Below are positions 25,713 through 34,931 of a DNA stretch of 55,905 nucleotides, piece by piece; position 1 is the first letter of the stretch; each line of letters opens with the position of its first letter. The stretch comes from Bacteroidota bacterium. GTDB taxonomy: Bacteria; Bacteroidota; Rhodothermia; Rhodothermales; Rubricoccaceae. Under the pieces are notes generated by a model, which saw only the letters and a program-made list of their open reading frames with translations, made no database searches and was not told the DNA's origin. A program made the translations under genes and the position numbers. Location of the stretch: contig JBCBNX010000020.1 of NCBI GenBank assembly GCA_039821555.1, positions 7,566-63,470 of the forward strand. Direction: 5' to 3'.

Positions 25713-28201
25713 TCCGCAGCCTCGCCCTCCGCACCGCGCTCCGGCCCGACGCTCTCCTCGATCAGCTTGAGGATGCGGCGGTACTCGTCCGTCCAGCTCG
25801 TCGGCTCGGTGAAGCCGTGTGGCTCGACGGGGTAGATCGCGAGCTCCCAGTCCTCCTTGCCGAGCTCGATGAGGCGTTGCGAGAGCCGGAAGATGTCCTG
25901 CGGCTGCACGTTGTCGTCGATGAGGCCGTGGCACATCAGCAGCGGGTCTTCGAGGCCGTCGGCGAACTCGATGGGGCTGGAGCGCGCGAACGCGACGGGG
26001 TCCTCGGCGGGCGTGTTGAGGATGTTCGACGTGTAGACGTGGTTGTAGTGCGCCCAGTCGGTGACGCTGCGGAGCGCTGCGCCGCCGCCGAAGTGCTCGG
26101 GCTCGGTGAAGAGCGCCATCAGCGCGATGAAGCCGCCGTAGGAGCCGCCGTAGATCGCCACGCGCTCGGACGGGATGCCCTCGCGGAGGCCCAGCCAGCG
26201 GCTTGCATCGACGTAGTCCTGGAGGTCGCGCCCGCCCATGTGGCGGTAGATCGCCGTGCGCCAGTCGCGGCCGTAGCCCGCCGAGGCGCGGAAGTCGAGA
26301 TCGAGGACGACGTAGCCGCGCTGCGCGAGGAGGTGGTGGAACATGTACTCGCGGAAGTAGCTGCTCCACCAGCGGTGCACGTTCTGGAGGTAGCCCGCGC
26401 CGTGGACGAAGAGCACCGCCGCGCCGTTGGGCTCCGCGCCGAACTCCTCGGGCCGGTAGATCCGTGCGGGGACGAGCGCGCCGTCGGACGCCGGGATCTC
26501 GATGATTTCGGGCGCGCGCCAGCCGTGGCTCAGCCAGTCCTCCGTGGGCGAGTCGGTGACGCGGACAGGCGCGCGGGCACCGTCACGGGTGAGTTCCTGG
26601 ATGTAGACCTCGGGCGGGTAGTTCGCGGCGGAGTAGAGCAGCGCGAGCGTCTGGCCGTCGGGGCTGAGCGCGAAGTCGTTGCGGCCGCGCAGGCTTGTGA
26701 GCTTCGTCCGCACGCCGCCATCGACGCCCACCCGGTAGACGTGCCGCTCGTGCGGCGACCCCTCGCTCGACTGGAAGACCCACGTCCGGCCGTCGCGCGT
26801 GAGCTGCGGGTCGAACACCTCGAAGTCGCCGCGGGTACGCTGGGTCACAGTGCCCGTTGTCATGTCCACGTCGTAGAGGTGGCTGAAGCCCGTCGCCTCG
26901 CTCTGGAACCAGAAGCGGGCGTAGCTCCCGTCTCGCTCGGGAATCCAGCCCACGGTGTTCTCGAAGCCGAACCATGGGATGCCCGGCCCGGCGATCCACG
27001 CCTCGTCGCGCTGCCGGTCGAGCAGCGTCACGCCGCCCGTTACGGCGTCGAGGCGGGCAATCCAGCGGTCCTTGTTGTCGTCTGCGCGGGCGATCACGAC
27101 GGCGTGCGCGCCGTCAGGGCTCCAGAACGGGCCATAGGGAGTGAGCACGCGTGAGGAGTCGGTTTCCTGGCCTTGCTCCCGCTCGTAGTCAGCCGCGTCG
27201 AAGGCACCGGGCAGCGTGGTCAGGTCGACGGCATAGGTCGTGTCGCGCGTGAGGTCCTGGATGTGGAGCACGGGCTTCGCGCCGGGGCGGCCCACCTTCG
27301 GGCGTGCGCTGATCTCCTCCGCGTAGCCGGACACGGTGACGTAGTCGGTCATGCCCGTGCGCGTCTGCTCGACGGGGTCGGCGAGGACAAACGTGGCGTA
27401 GCGCCCGCCGGGGCTGAGTTGGAGCTGGCTGACGCGCTTGCCGCCGTAGTAGTAGGGCATCGGCAGGCCTTGCGCGGCGGCCTCGCGGCCCGAGGCGGTC
27501 TCGGCGAGCGTGTCGCGGCGGTCCTGCTCGCGGAGCACATCGAAGAGGCGCGTCTGCTGCTCGGCGAGATAGGCGTCCTGCTGGCTGGGCTCGCGGTCGC
27601 TCGGTGCCGTCCCGCTGCGGAGGTCGGTGAGTTGCGCGAGCGTGCCGCTCGATCGGTCCATCCGGAAGACGTTGCCGTCGCGTTCGAAGACGATGCCCGT
27701 GCCGTCGGGCGTAAAGCGCGGGTCGGACTCGCGGGCGGTCGTCGCGGTCAGGCGCGTGAGCCGGTCGGCGTCGCCCCCGTCCATCGGCAGAGCGTAGCGG
27801 TAGAGGTCGCCGTCGCGGGCGAAGACGCGGTGGGCGAAGTCAGGGCTGTAGGCGAGGCGGTCGGCGTGCCAGCCGCCGAAGCGAGGCGGCAGCGCGCGGC
27901 GCTCCTCCGTCGTGGCCTGCTCGGGCGCCCCGCCGTCGAAGCGGAAGAGCGAGTCCGCCTCGTAGCTGCCTCTCGGGTTCCAGCGGAAGTAGACCGCCTC
28001 GCCCTGGTCGGTCCAGAACACGTCCGTGGGCCATGCACCGATCCAGGTCGCCGGGTCCTGCATGATCTCGGCGACGGTCAGCGGTGCTGTCGTGTCCGGT
28101 GCTGTCGTGTCCGGTGCCGTCGCGGGTTGGGCCACGAGCGCAGTGGCGTGAAGCAAAGCGGCAACGAGAAGGAGGGCGGCGAAGCGGGGCACAGGGGGCA
28201 C
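25709..28201 (-). CDS. S9-family (prolyl oligopeptidase/dipeptidyl-peptidase IV-like) peptidase, secreted
   Basis: An 830-residue exported serine peptidase. It begins at a GTG codon (28201) that gives a signal peptide of about 25 residues ending ALVAQ. A DPP-IV-type beta-propeller follows, then an alpha/beta hydrolase domain with the nucleophile elbow YGGSYGGF, an Asp in CHGLIDDNVQ and a His in VEPHGFTEP, so the Ser-Asp-His triad is complete. It should cleave short peptides in the periplasm or outside the cell. Just after the signal, DNA units of 15 bp (28083-28112) encode the repeated linker APDTTAPDTT. Confidence 0.92.
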   Translation of the reverse strand: MPPVPRFAALLLVAALLHATALVAQPATAPDTTAPDTTAPLTVAEIMQDPATWIGAWPTDVFWTDQGEAVYFRWNPRGSYEADSLFRFDGGAPEQATTEERRALPPRFGGWHADRLAYSPDFAHRVFARDGDLYRYALPMDGGDADRLTRLTATTARESDPRFTPDGTGIVFERDGNVFRMDRSSGTLAQLTDLRSGTAPSDREPSQQDAYLAEQQTRLFDVLREQDRRDTLAETASGREAAAQGLPMPYYYGGKRVSQLQLSPGGRYATFVLADPVEQTRTGMTDYVTVSGYAEEISARPKVGRPGAKPVLHIQDLTRDTTYAVDLTTLPGAFDAADYEREQGQETDSSRVLTPYGPFWSPDGAHAVVIARADDNKDRWIARLDAVTGGVTLLDRQRDEAWIAGPGIPWFGFENTVGWIPERDGSYARFWFQSEATGFSHLYDVDMTTGTVTQRTRGDFEVFDPQLTRDGRTWVFQSSEGSPHERHVYRVGVDGGVRTKLTSLRGRNDFALSPDGQTLALLYSAANYPPEVYIQELTRDGARAPVRVTDSPTEDWLSHGWRAPEIIEIPASDGALVPARIYRPEEFGAEPNGAAVLFVHGAGYLQNVHRWWSSYFREYMFHHLLAQRGYVVLDLDFRASAGYGRDWRTAIYRHMGGRDLQDYVDASRWLGLREGIPSERVAIYGGSYGGFIALMALFTEPEHFGGGAALRSVTDWAHYNHVYTSNILNTPAEDPVAFARSSPIEFADGLEDPLLMCHGLIDDNVQPQDIFRLSQRLIELGKEDWELAIYPVEPHGFTEPTSWTDEYRRILKLIEESVGPERGAEGEAAD
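28083..28119 (-). repeat. 15-bp tandem repeat inside the S9 peptidase gene
   Basis: GGTGCTGTCGTGTCC occurs at 28083-28097 and 28098-28112, followed by a partial copy. It encodes the repeated linker APDTT between signal peptide and propeller. Copy number could vary without breaking the frame. Confidence 0.85.
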
Positions 28202-28283
28202 CAGAAGGGAAAACAGGCAACGCCGCGCAACTTACGTTCGCGCTGCCCCGCCTTGAGTGCCCACAATCGTGCTCCGTAGCGCC

Positions 28284-29333
28284 TCAGCGGGCGGCTTTCT
28301 CCAGGACCACCGCGGGTTCGAGCGCGCGCACCCAGGCCGTATCGCCGACCGCGAACGCATGGCGGTTGTCGGTATGGACGAGGCAGTCCACGGCCCCGAG
28401 CTGCACGCGGTAGGTGACGTCGTGGCCTTTGAAGGAGCGAGCCGTCACGAGGCCTTGGCGGCAGTGGTCGGTCTCCGGCGTGAGCGTGAGGCTCAGGTGC
28501 TCGGGGCGGAGCGACACGAGCACCGTGCCCTCGGCTTCGCGGTGGAGCGTCAGGTGGCCGAGCACCGAGTCGGCCTGGATGCCGTGCGCCTCGGTGAGCA
28601 TGAGGTTGGTCTGCCCGAGAAACTGCGCCACGAAGAGCGTGCGGGGGCGGTGGTAGACGTCCTCCGGCGTGCCCATCTGCTCGATGCGCCCGCCCTGCAT
28701 CACGGCTACCCGGTCGGCGAACGCCATCGCCTCCTCCTGGTCGTGCGTGACGAGGACCGCCGTGGTGCCCTCGCGCTGGAGCCAGGCACGTACGTCGCGG
28801 CGCATCTCGGAGCGCAGGAGCGCATCGAGGTTGGAGAACGGCTCGTCGAGGAGGAGCAGGCGCGGGCGCGGAGCGAGGGCGCGGGCCAGCGCCACACGCT
28901 GCTGCTGGCCGCCGGAGAGTTGGTGCGGCGCCCGGCTCTCCATGCCGTTGAGCCCGACGAGCCGCAGCACCTCGGCGACGCGCGCCTCTCGGTCGGCCCG
29001 CGCCCATCGGCGGAGGCCAAAGGCGACGTTCGCCGCCACGCTCAGGTGGGGGAAGAGCGCATAGTCCTGGAAGACGAGCCCGATACCACGCTGCTCCGGC
29101 GGCACGAACGTCGCCGCGTCGGCGAGCACCCGGCCGTCGAGGTGGATCGTGCCCGCGTCGGCGTGCTCGAAGCCCGCCACGAGCCGCAGCGCGGTCGTCT
29201 TGCCGCAGCCGCTCGGGCCGAGGAGCGCAAACAGCTCGCCCTGCGCCACGTCGAACGCCAGCGCGTCCACGACCGGGAGTCCGTCCGGCGTGAACCGCTT
29301 CGTGAGGCTGTCTACGATGAGCAGGGGAGACAT
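28284..29333 (-). CDS. ABC transporter ATP-binding protein, ferric-iron/spermidine type (FbpC/PotA-like)
   Basis: A 349-residue ABC ATPase. Walker A GPSGCGKTT is at 39-47, followed by a Q-loop VFQDYALFPHL, the signature LSGGQQQRV, Walker B LLLLDEPFSNLD and the switch His in VTHDQEEA. A C-terminal TOBE-like domain (SLRPEHLSLT, then TYRVQLG) places it with importers for iron, polyamines or similar solutes. No permease or binding protein is adjacent, so its partners must be encoded elsewhere. The start at 29333 (MSPLLIVDSL) was preferred over the longer frame to 29459. A perfect palindrome lies 129 bp upstream. Confidence 0.87.
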   Translation of the reverse strand: MSPLLIVDSLTKRFTPDGLPVVDALAFDVAQGELFALLGPSGCGKTTALRLVAGFEHADAGTIHLDGRVLADAATFVPPEQRGIGLVFQDYALFPHLSVAANVAFGLRRWARADREARVAEVLRLVGLNGMESRAPHQLSGGQQQRVALARALAPRPRLLLLDEPFSNLDALLRSEMRRDVRAWLQREGTTAVLVTHDQEEAMAFADRVAVMQGGRIEQMGTPEDVYHRPRTLFVAQFLGQTNLMLTEAHGIQADSVLGHLTLHREAEGTVLVSLRPEHLSLTLTPETDHCRQGLVTARSFKGHDVTYRVQLGAVDCLVHTDNRHAFAVGDTAWVRALEPAVVLEKAAR

Positions 29334-29686
29334 CGGTATCAGGAATGCAACGACGGGCTCGAAAGAGCGAGGCCGCCGATGGTTTCGGACGCGGCGAGGT
29401 CTAGGCCACAGCTTCACCGACGCAGCGGGGCAGAGAGGTCCCGCGTTGTACGGTGCCACGTTGTAAGGAAATCCTTACACGGTCCCGACGGAATGGCGGA
29501 CAGCGTCCTGGCACCAATCCTACGCATCGACGGTGGATCGCCGTTCAGGGGCTGGGCCGGGGAATGGGTTGATTACTACCAGTCGCGCCAAACGCTGGTG
29601 TGTCGAACACGTGCCGCGGCACACAACGGTGCCTATCGACGCACTCCGCCCGCGATTCGCCCCCAATAACCATCTCCTCTACGTCC
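29334..29686. other. 353-bp divergent intergenic region
   Basis: Between the divergently transcribed ABC ATPase and the propeller lipoprotein genes. It holds the palindrome described at 29462-29479 and presumably both promoters. I saw no gene or RNA in it. Confidence 0.6.
29462..29479. promoter_or_regulatory. Palindromic operator candidate TGTAAGGA-AA-TCCTTACA
   Basis: An exact inverted repeat with 8-bp arms and a 2-bp spacer in the divergent region between the iron-type ABC ATPase and the propeller lipoprotein. Its size and symmetry are those of a dimeric repressor site, for example of the metal-dependent or TetR type. Which protein binds is not known; the fur-family regulator 14 kb away is one candidate. 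Confidence 0.5.
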
Positions 29687-30754
29687 ATGTCCCTCCTCTC
29701 CAACGCGCTCCGCAATGGCGGCCTCGCGCTCGCGCTCGGCGTCTCCTTCGCCGCCTGCGACACCGTCACCGAATCCACGCCGATCACCGCAGCCGCCCCC
29801 ACGCTGGCCGAGGCCAGCGCCCTCGGCGATATCGTGGCCGCCGCCAACCCGTCGGGCTTCGAGGCCGACCAGGGCCTCCTCATCCGCAAGAACCTCAGCG
29901 AGACGCGCTTCGAGCTCGACCTCGCCTGGGCCTACACCGACGAGACGGGCAAGCCCGTCCGCGAAGGCTCCAGCATCCAGACCATCAAGGTGAGCGATGA
30001 CCGCACGCAGGTCTACGCGACCGTCGACCGCCCCAACAGCAAGGGCGCGCTCGTCCGCGTCACCCGTGACGGCCGCGACATCATCGACATCACGAACAAC
30101 GGCATGCTCGTCGCGCCGAAGGGCTTCGACGTGGTCGAGGAGTTTGGCGTGACTGTCGTCGCCGACTTCGGCGGTAAGGCGATCCAGGTGTTCAGCAACA
30201 CCGCCGTCAACGGCCGCCTGCCGCTCGTCTTCGCCATCACCGACCTCGGCGGCGAGCGCAGCGTCTGGGACGTGGTCCACGACCCGGCCAACGACCGCCT
30301 CTACGTCGCTGGCACCGACGGCGTCCTGCTTGTCTACGACGACTTCGCCGCCACCGGCCCGCAGGCGCCGACGCGCACGGCTACGCCCGCCATCGACGGC
30401 ACCGGCATCTCGGTCAACCTCCACGGCATCGACTACGACCTCGCCTCGGACATGCTCGTCCTCACCGACGTGGGCAGCCCGGCGGACCCGACCGACGGCC
30501 AGCTCTTCACGATCATGAACGCCAGCACGGCGTCGGGCCTCACCGAAGTCGTCGCGCAGATCGGCGGGCCGAACTCGATGCTCGGCAACCCGGTGGACGT
30601 GGTGCTCTCGAATGGCGCCGCCTACGTCGCGGAGAAGTCGAACGACGGCGTGCTGTGGTTCAACAACATCTTCAGCCGCACGAGCAGCGAGGATGCCGCC
30701 CCCGACGCGATGATCGCTGTGACCAAGGCCGAGTCGGTGGACGCGATCCGCTAG
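29687..30754 (+). CDS. Putative beta-propeller lipoprotein
   Basis: A 355-residue predicted lipoprotein; the signal ends at Cys24 in SFAAC, which set the start at 29687. The body has repeated strand patterns such as QVYATVDRPN, RLYVAGTDGVLLVYDD, DMLVLTDVGS and AAYVAEKSNDGVLWFNN, consistent with a propeller of the YncE/SMP-30 type. No active-site residues are recognised. It is followed by a hairpin terminator. Confidence 0.72.
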   Translation: MSLLSNALRNGGLALALGVSFAACDTVTESTPITAAAPTLAEASALGDIVAAANPSGFEADQGLLIRKNLSETRFELDLAWAYTDETGKPVREGSSIQTIKVSDDRTQVYATVDRPNSKGALVRVTRDGRDIIDITNNGMLVAPKGFDVVEEFGVTVVADFGGKAIQVFSNTAVNGRLPLVFAITDLGGERSVWDVVHDPANDRLYVAGTDGVLLVYDDFAATGPQAPTRTATPAIDGTGISVNLHGIDYDLASDMLVLTDVGSPADPTDGQLFTIMNASTASGLTEVVAQIGGPNSMLGNPVDVVLSNGAAYVAEKSNDGVLWFNNIFSRTSSEDAAPDAMIAVTKAESVDAIR

Positions 30755-30840
30755 CCGTCCTAGGGGCCCCCAGCGCTGCAGCGAAGGCTGCCGCACGCCG
30801 CCCGCTCGTGGGGCAAGGTTGGGGGTGAACCTGCCTCACA

Positions 30841-30870
30841 CCGCGCGCTCTTCCTCGGAGGGGCGCGCGG
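30841..30870 (+). terminator. Hairpin terminator after the propeller lipoprotein
   Basis: CCGCGCGC (30841-30848) pairs with GCGCGCGG (30863-30870) and is followed by TTGCTGTTG, a modest T-rich tail. It lies about 90 bp after the stop of the plus-strand gene. Confidence 0.6.
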
Positions 30871-30900
30871 TTGCTGTTGAGCCGGTCCCTACCAAGCACG

Positions 30901-30931
30901 AGCGCGCCCCGTCCAAGACAGAGCGCGCTCG
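30901..30931 (-). terminator. Hairpin terminator for the minus-strand gene
   Basis: GAGCGCG (30901-30907) pairs with CGCGCTC (30925-30931). It lies 36 bp beyond the stop of the minus-strand secreted protein gene and is paired with the plus-strand terminator to separate the two convergent genes. Confidence 0.5.
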
Positions 30932-30967
30932 ATGCAGAAGGGTTCGACTGGCGTCGAAGGGCCGTGT

Positions 30968-31402
30968 TTAGTCGGCGATGTAGAAGTTGAGCGACTCGGC
31001 CTGGCGGGTCGGGAGCGACGCCGCGTACGCGCCGAGCAACTGGACGGTCGTGCGGCGGACCGACGCGTCCTCCTCGAAGCGGGACCGGTCGGCGAGCTGC
31101 TCCATGCTGGTCAGGTCGCCGATGGCAGCGAGCGCCACAGCGGCGGCGCGGCGGTGGCGGACGTCAGCGTCGGCCTCGTAGATGTCGAGGAGCGCATCGA
31201 CGGTGGGGCGGAGGTCGACGTCCGGGCGCTGCTCGGCCACGACGAGCGTGAGGTCGAGTGCGGCGCTGCGCTGCACGGGGTTGACGAGCAGCGTGACGAG
31301 TTGCGTGCCGAGGCGGTCGGTGACGGCGCGGTCGGCCGGAGCGGGTTGGGCGAAGGCCGGAGCGGCCACGAGCAGCGCGAGAAGCAGGGAAAAGGTGCGC
31401 AT
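30968..31402 (-). CDS. Small secreted alpha-helical (HEAT-like) protein
   Basis: A 144-residue protein with a clear signal peptide (MRTFSLLLALLVAAPAFAQ). The mature part is helical with repeats of about 35-38 residues (HRRAAAVALAAIGD, SVRRTTVQLLGAYA) resembling HEAT repeats. No enzyme motif is seen. It is probably a periplasmic binding or scaffold protein. It is isolated, with hairpins downstream and 315 bp of non-coding DNA upstream. Confidence 0.7.
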   Translation of the reverse strand: MRTFSLLLALLVAAPAFAQPAPADRAVTDRLGTQLVTLLVNPVQRSAALDLTLVVAEQRPDVDLRPTVDALLDIYEADADVRHRRAAAVALAAIGDLTSMEQLADRSRFEEDASVRRTTVQLLGAYAASLPTRQAESLNFYIAD

Positions 31403-31717
31403 GAGATTCAGGGTCAGGATGGGTTCAGGTGTAGATACCGCACTGCGGCAAGGTTGGGACTGAGTGGGGCGCGAGCAGTCTCGCCTCGCTCAATGGATAG
31501 CTTGTATCGAACCGTAAAAACCCTTGTTTCTGGGCCATAATCGCTGAAAACGCTTCCGGAAGTAAAACCTGAAGCACGGTGTTGCTGCGATGCGGCAATA
31601 AAAGCGCTGCCATCGGAAATGGAACCGCTTCGCCCACATCCGAATGCGCTTTCAGTGAAGGCTGGGTGCTGGTCCGCGTTTCCTCGACGTAGGGCTGCGG
31701 AGGCTCGCGTCCAGGAG
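31403..31717. other. 315-bp intergenic region without a recognisable gene
   Basis: The part from about 31490 to 31620 is clearly richer in A and T than the surroundings and probably holds the promoter of the minus-strand HEAT-like gene. No RNA gene or large inverted repeat was recognised. Confidence 0.5.
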
Positions 31718-32191
31718 TTAGATCCGCCGTACCCCGTTGGCGCGCGCAGGCGCTTCGTCGCGCATCACGGCGTCGGTCATCCAGCAGCCCTCGTAGGTGC
31801 CGCTCGTCTGTTTCGAGAGGCCGAAGACGTAGCTCACCCGCTGTCCGTCGGCCTGCACGAGCGTGACGCGCTGCGCGGCCCGGTCGCCCTGCACGCGCAT
31901 CGTGCCATATTCCGCGCGCTCGAAGCCGAGCATGGCCCCGTACACCGGCCCCTTGACCATCGCCGAAAATCGTTCGAGCGGGCCCGTCGCACTCTTGTTG
32001 GCGGGTGAGGCAAAGCGAAACGCCGCCGCGATGCCTGCGTCGGGGTAGGGCTCGTCGTTGCGCTGAAGGGCTTCTACCTGAAGGCGAATGACGTCCTCGG
32101 GCGAGAGGTCCGGGCTAGGCTGGGGATCCGCATCGGCAGGGTCGGATGCGGCCGCAAGGAAGAACACAGCGAGGAGGGTGGGGAGTAGCAT
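31718..32191 (-). CDS. DUF4864-type small exported protein
   Basis: A 157-residue protein with an N-terminal hydrophobic signal (MLLPTLLAVFFLAAA). The domain beginning SPEDVIRLQVEALQRND and continuing IAAAFRFASPANK, GPLERFSAMVKGP and VSYVFGLSKQ is the pattern of the DUF4864 family, known from cyanobacteria, plants and others without an assigned role. The start at 32191 places the signal correctly; the frame extends far upstream without homology. Confidence 0.72.
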   Translation of the reverse strand: MLLPTLLAVFFLAAASDPADADPQPSPDLSPEDVIRLQVEALQRNDEPYPDAGIAAAFRFASPANKSATGPLERFSAMVKGPVYGAMLGFERAEYGTMRVQGDRAAQRVTLVQADGQRVSYVFGLSKQTSGTYEGCWMTDAVMRDEAPARANGVRRI

Positions 32192-32729
32192 GGCCGTAGG
32201 CGTTGGTGAGGGGTCTTCGACGGGGCCGGGGCCGGCGGTGATCCTTGGCAACACATCGCTTGGATGGCCAGGCAAGATGGTTACACTCCGGCCACGTCCT
32301 GCGCCGATTGGGTGCGGTGCCCTGGTCCGGTGCCCTGGCGCGGGCAGCTCATCCCAGAAAAAATGCTCGCCGAAGGGGAAAGGCACGGTACGTTCAGGGG
32401 GCGTGGCTCTGGGGTGAGGCGAGCCAATAGAGGCCCCAAAACGACTGCTCTCGCGACATTTCGCGGTTCGAAAAAAGAAGGGGAGGACCGAGGTCCGCCG
32501 GATCAAACGGTATCGGTTAGGGCAGATACATACGGAACGGTAGTTGAAATCAGCGGGAAAGTACCCACTTTGAACACGGTAGGGCACGCCGCATCTCAAC
32601 AGCGACACGGGCTTGCGTCTTTCCTCGGGAGCAGAGCCAAGACCGGCGTCGCCTTAGGGGACCTGACCGTCGCTTGACTGCGGATGAGAGAAGTGGGCCA
32701 CCACCTCTACCCACCTCTATCCCACCTCC
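32192..32729. other. 538-bp divergent intergenic region
   Basis: Separates the DUF4864 gene from the endonuclease I gene. It contains an exact direct repeat GGTGCCCTGG (32316-32325 and 32329-32338) and an A/T-richer stretch around 32455-32600 that may hold the endonuclease promoter. No coding potential was convincing. Confidence 0.5.
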
Positions 32730-34931
32730 ATGTCTCCGCTCTTGGTACATACCCGCGGCGCAACAAGGCTCGCCGCCCGCACCCTCACCGCCTGTGCCCT
32801 TGTGGCCCTCCTCGGGTTCGTGATCTCCCCAGCTACCCAGGCACAGACCGTGCTCTACCCGGGTCTCGAAGGTCAGTCGCTCATGGATGCCATCCGTGCT
32901 GACTTCACGCCAGCCAACACGCTCGGCTATGGCCCCGCCCGCGACTCGCTGTACGCCTACGAGCAGCGCGAGAAGGGGGCGGTCTGTGGGATCTACACGC
33001 AGTACTGCATCCAACTCACCCCCGGCGCTGATCCGTCCACGGACGCCTTTGGCAAGAACATCAACGCGGAGCACACCTACCCGCAGTCCTTAGGGGCGGG
33101 TAGCGAGCCCGCTCGGAGCGACATGCACAGCCTGTTCCCGGCGCGGGCCAACGTCAACTCCTCGCGAAGTAACCACCCGTTCGCCGAGATCCCCGACGAT
33201 GAGGCAGACGCGTGGTACCGCGACGCCGCGTCTCAGAGCAACACGCCGACGACCGACAGCGAGGCGTGGAGCGAAAAGTCCAACAGCCACCCCGATCCCG
33301 CCTACTCGGGGCGGTTTGAGCCGCGCGAAGGGCGCGCTGGCGATGTGGCCCGGGCCGTTTTCTATTTCTACGCCATCTATCCGTCTGCCGACGCCTCCTT
33401 CTTCGCGGTCCAGAAGGACGACCTCGTGCAGTGGCACTATCAGGATCCTGCCGACCAGACAGAGCGTGATCGCTCCGCTTGGATTGCCGTGCGCCAGGGC
33501 GGGGAGAATCCGTTTGTGCTCGACTCCACGCTCGCGCGTCGCGCGTTCGGGCTACCGGCTGGTGGCATCGATGGGTCTGGAACCCTGGCTGGATCTGGGA
33601 CCCCGTCTGAGCCGGGCGCCAGTCCGTTCGTGTGGGTCAACGAGGTGCACTACGACAACAACGGCCCGGACACCGGCGAAGGCATCGAGGTCGCCGGGCC
33701 TGCCGGGACCGACCTCACGGGCTATACGCTCGCGCTCTACAACGGGGACAACGGTACGGCGTACCGGACGGTCACGCTCGCTGGCGTGGTCGCGGACCAG
33801 CAGGGCGGCTATGGCACGGTCTGGTTTCCGGTCCGACTGCAGAACGGGCTCGCCAGGAAGCCGCCGCAGGGGAGCCCCGACGGGCTCGCGCTCGTGGACC
33901 CAGACGGCGGGGTGCTGCAGTTTCTCTCCTACGAGGGCACCCTCACCGCCACCAGAGGGCCTGCGTCGGGGATGACCTCGACGGACCTCGGTGTGGAGCA
34001 AGGCGTCGCGACGCCTGCGGGCTACAGCCTCCAAGTCGGCGGTAGCGGCAATCCAGCCCAGACGACCGCAGACGATTTCGTGTGGGAGGCGGCGCAGGTG
34101 GCCACGCCGGGAATGCCGAACGCCAACCAGACGCTCGGCGACGGCTTGGCTCCCGCTCCTGAGGTCGTGCTCTGGATCAACGAACTGCACTACGACAACT
34201 CCGGCGCGGACCGCGACGAGGGCGTGGAGGTGGCAGGCACGGCCGGGGCCGACCTCACGGGCTACACGCTCGCGTTGTATAACGGCAACGGCGGAGCGGT
34301 CTACCAGACGCGCGCGCTATCGGGCACGCTCGATGCCGAAGGCGGTGGGCTCGGCGCCGCATGGTTCGCCATAAGCGGGCTCCAGAACGGCAGCCCTGAC
34401 GGGCTCGCGCTCGTGGACCCAGACGGTGCCGTCCTTCAGTTTCTCTCCTACGAGGGCACTCTTACGGCAATAGACGGCTCAGCGGTCGGGCTCACGTCGA
34501 CAGACATCGGCGTGCAAGAGACGAGCGGCACCCAAGAGAGCCAGAGTCTCCAACTCGTGGGGACAGGGACTAGCTACGCCGACTTTACGTGGGCGGCGGC
34601 TCAGCAACACACACGCGGCTCTGAAAACCGGGGGCAGACCTTCGGGCAGGGCGCGGCGGCCCGGATAGCGCAGGGGGCACAGCCCGCCGACGCCTCGGTC
34701 TACCCGAACCCGGCGACGACCACAGCGCGCCTGGTGCTCGACTTCGCCGAGCCCGAGGCCGCAGTGCAGGTCGAGGTCTTCGACCTGCTAGGCCGCCGCC
34801 TCATGGCCCTCGATCAGGTCCCTCACAGCGGCCTCGACCTCGACGTGCGAGGGTGGGTACCGGGCGTCTACATCGTACGGGCACGGAGCGAAGCGGCGCG
34901 TACGACTCTTCGCTTCACCGTGTCGCGCTAG
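32730..34931 (+). CDS. Secreted endonuclease I with two lamin-tail-like domains and T9SS sorting domain
   Basis: A 733-residue exported nuclease. After a signal peptide (cleavage near TQAQT, residue 38), the endonuclease I (NucM/EndA-type) domain includes the His-metal motif NAEHTYPQS and later DMHSLFPARANVNSSRSN, both typical of this ribonuclease/DNase family. Two homologous domains follow (VNEVHYDNNGPDTGEG... and INELHYDNSGADRDEG...), each with GYTLALYNG and DGLALVDPDG, of the lamin-tail-like type often fused to bacterial nucleases. The C-terminus is a sorting domain (VYPNPATT, VFDLLGRRL, GVYIVRA). It probably degrades environmental DNA or RNA for nutrients. It ends near a very strong hairpin. 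Confidence 0.92.
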   Translation: MSPLLVHTRGATRLAARTLTACALVALLGFVISPATQAQTVLYPGLEGQSLMDAIRADFTPANTLGYGPARDSLYAYEQREKGAVCGIYTQYCIQLTPGADPSTDAFGKNINAEHTYPQSLGAGSEPARSDMHSLFPARANVNSSRSNHPFAEIPDDEADAWYRDAASQSNTPTTDSEAWSEKSNSHPDPAYSGRFEPREGRAGDVARAVFYFYAIYPSADASFFAVQKDDLVQWHYQDPADQTERDRSAWIAVRQGGENPFVLDSTLARRAFGLPAGGIDGSGTLAGSGTPSEPGASPFVWVNEVHYDNNGPDTGEGIEVAGPAGTDLTGYTLALYNGDNGTAYRTVTLAGVVADQQGGYGTVWFPVRLQNGLARKPPQGSPDGLALVDPDGGVLQFLSYEGTLTATRGPASGMTSTDLGVEQGVATPAGYSLQVGGSGNPAQTTADDFVWEAAQVATPGMPNANQTLGDGLAPAPEVVLWINELHYDNSGADRDEGVEVAGTAGADLTGYTLALYNGNGGAVYQTRALSGTLDAEGGGLGAAWFAISGLQNGSPDGLALVDPDGAVLQFLSYEGTLTAIDGSAVGLTSTDIGVQETSGTQESQSLQLVGTGTSYADFTWAAAQQHTRGSENRGQTFGQGAAARIAQGAQPADASVYPNPATTTARLVLDFAEPEAAVQVEVFDLLGRRLMALDQVPHSGLDLDVRGWVPGVYIVRARSEAARTTLRFTVSR

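Noticed and set aside
25526..27154. A 542-residue plus-strand open frame across the S9 peptidase.
   Set aside because: The S9 catalytic motifs on the minus strand are complete; the plus frame has no domain signature.
32264..32677. A 137-residue frame in the long divergent region before the endonuclease.
   Set aside because: Low-complexity, no motif and no ribosome site; the region is more likely regulatory.
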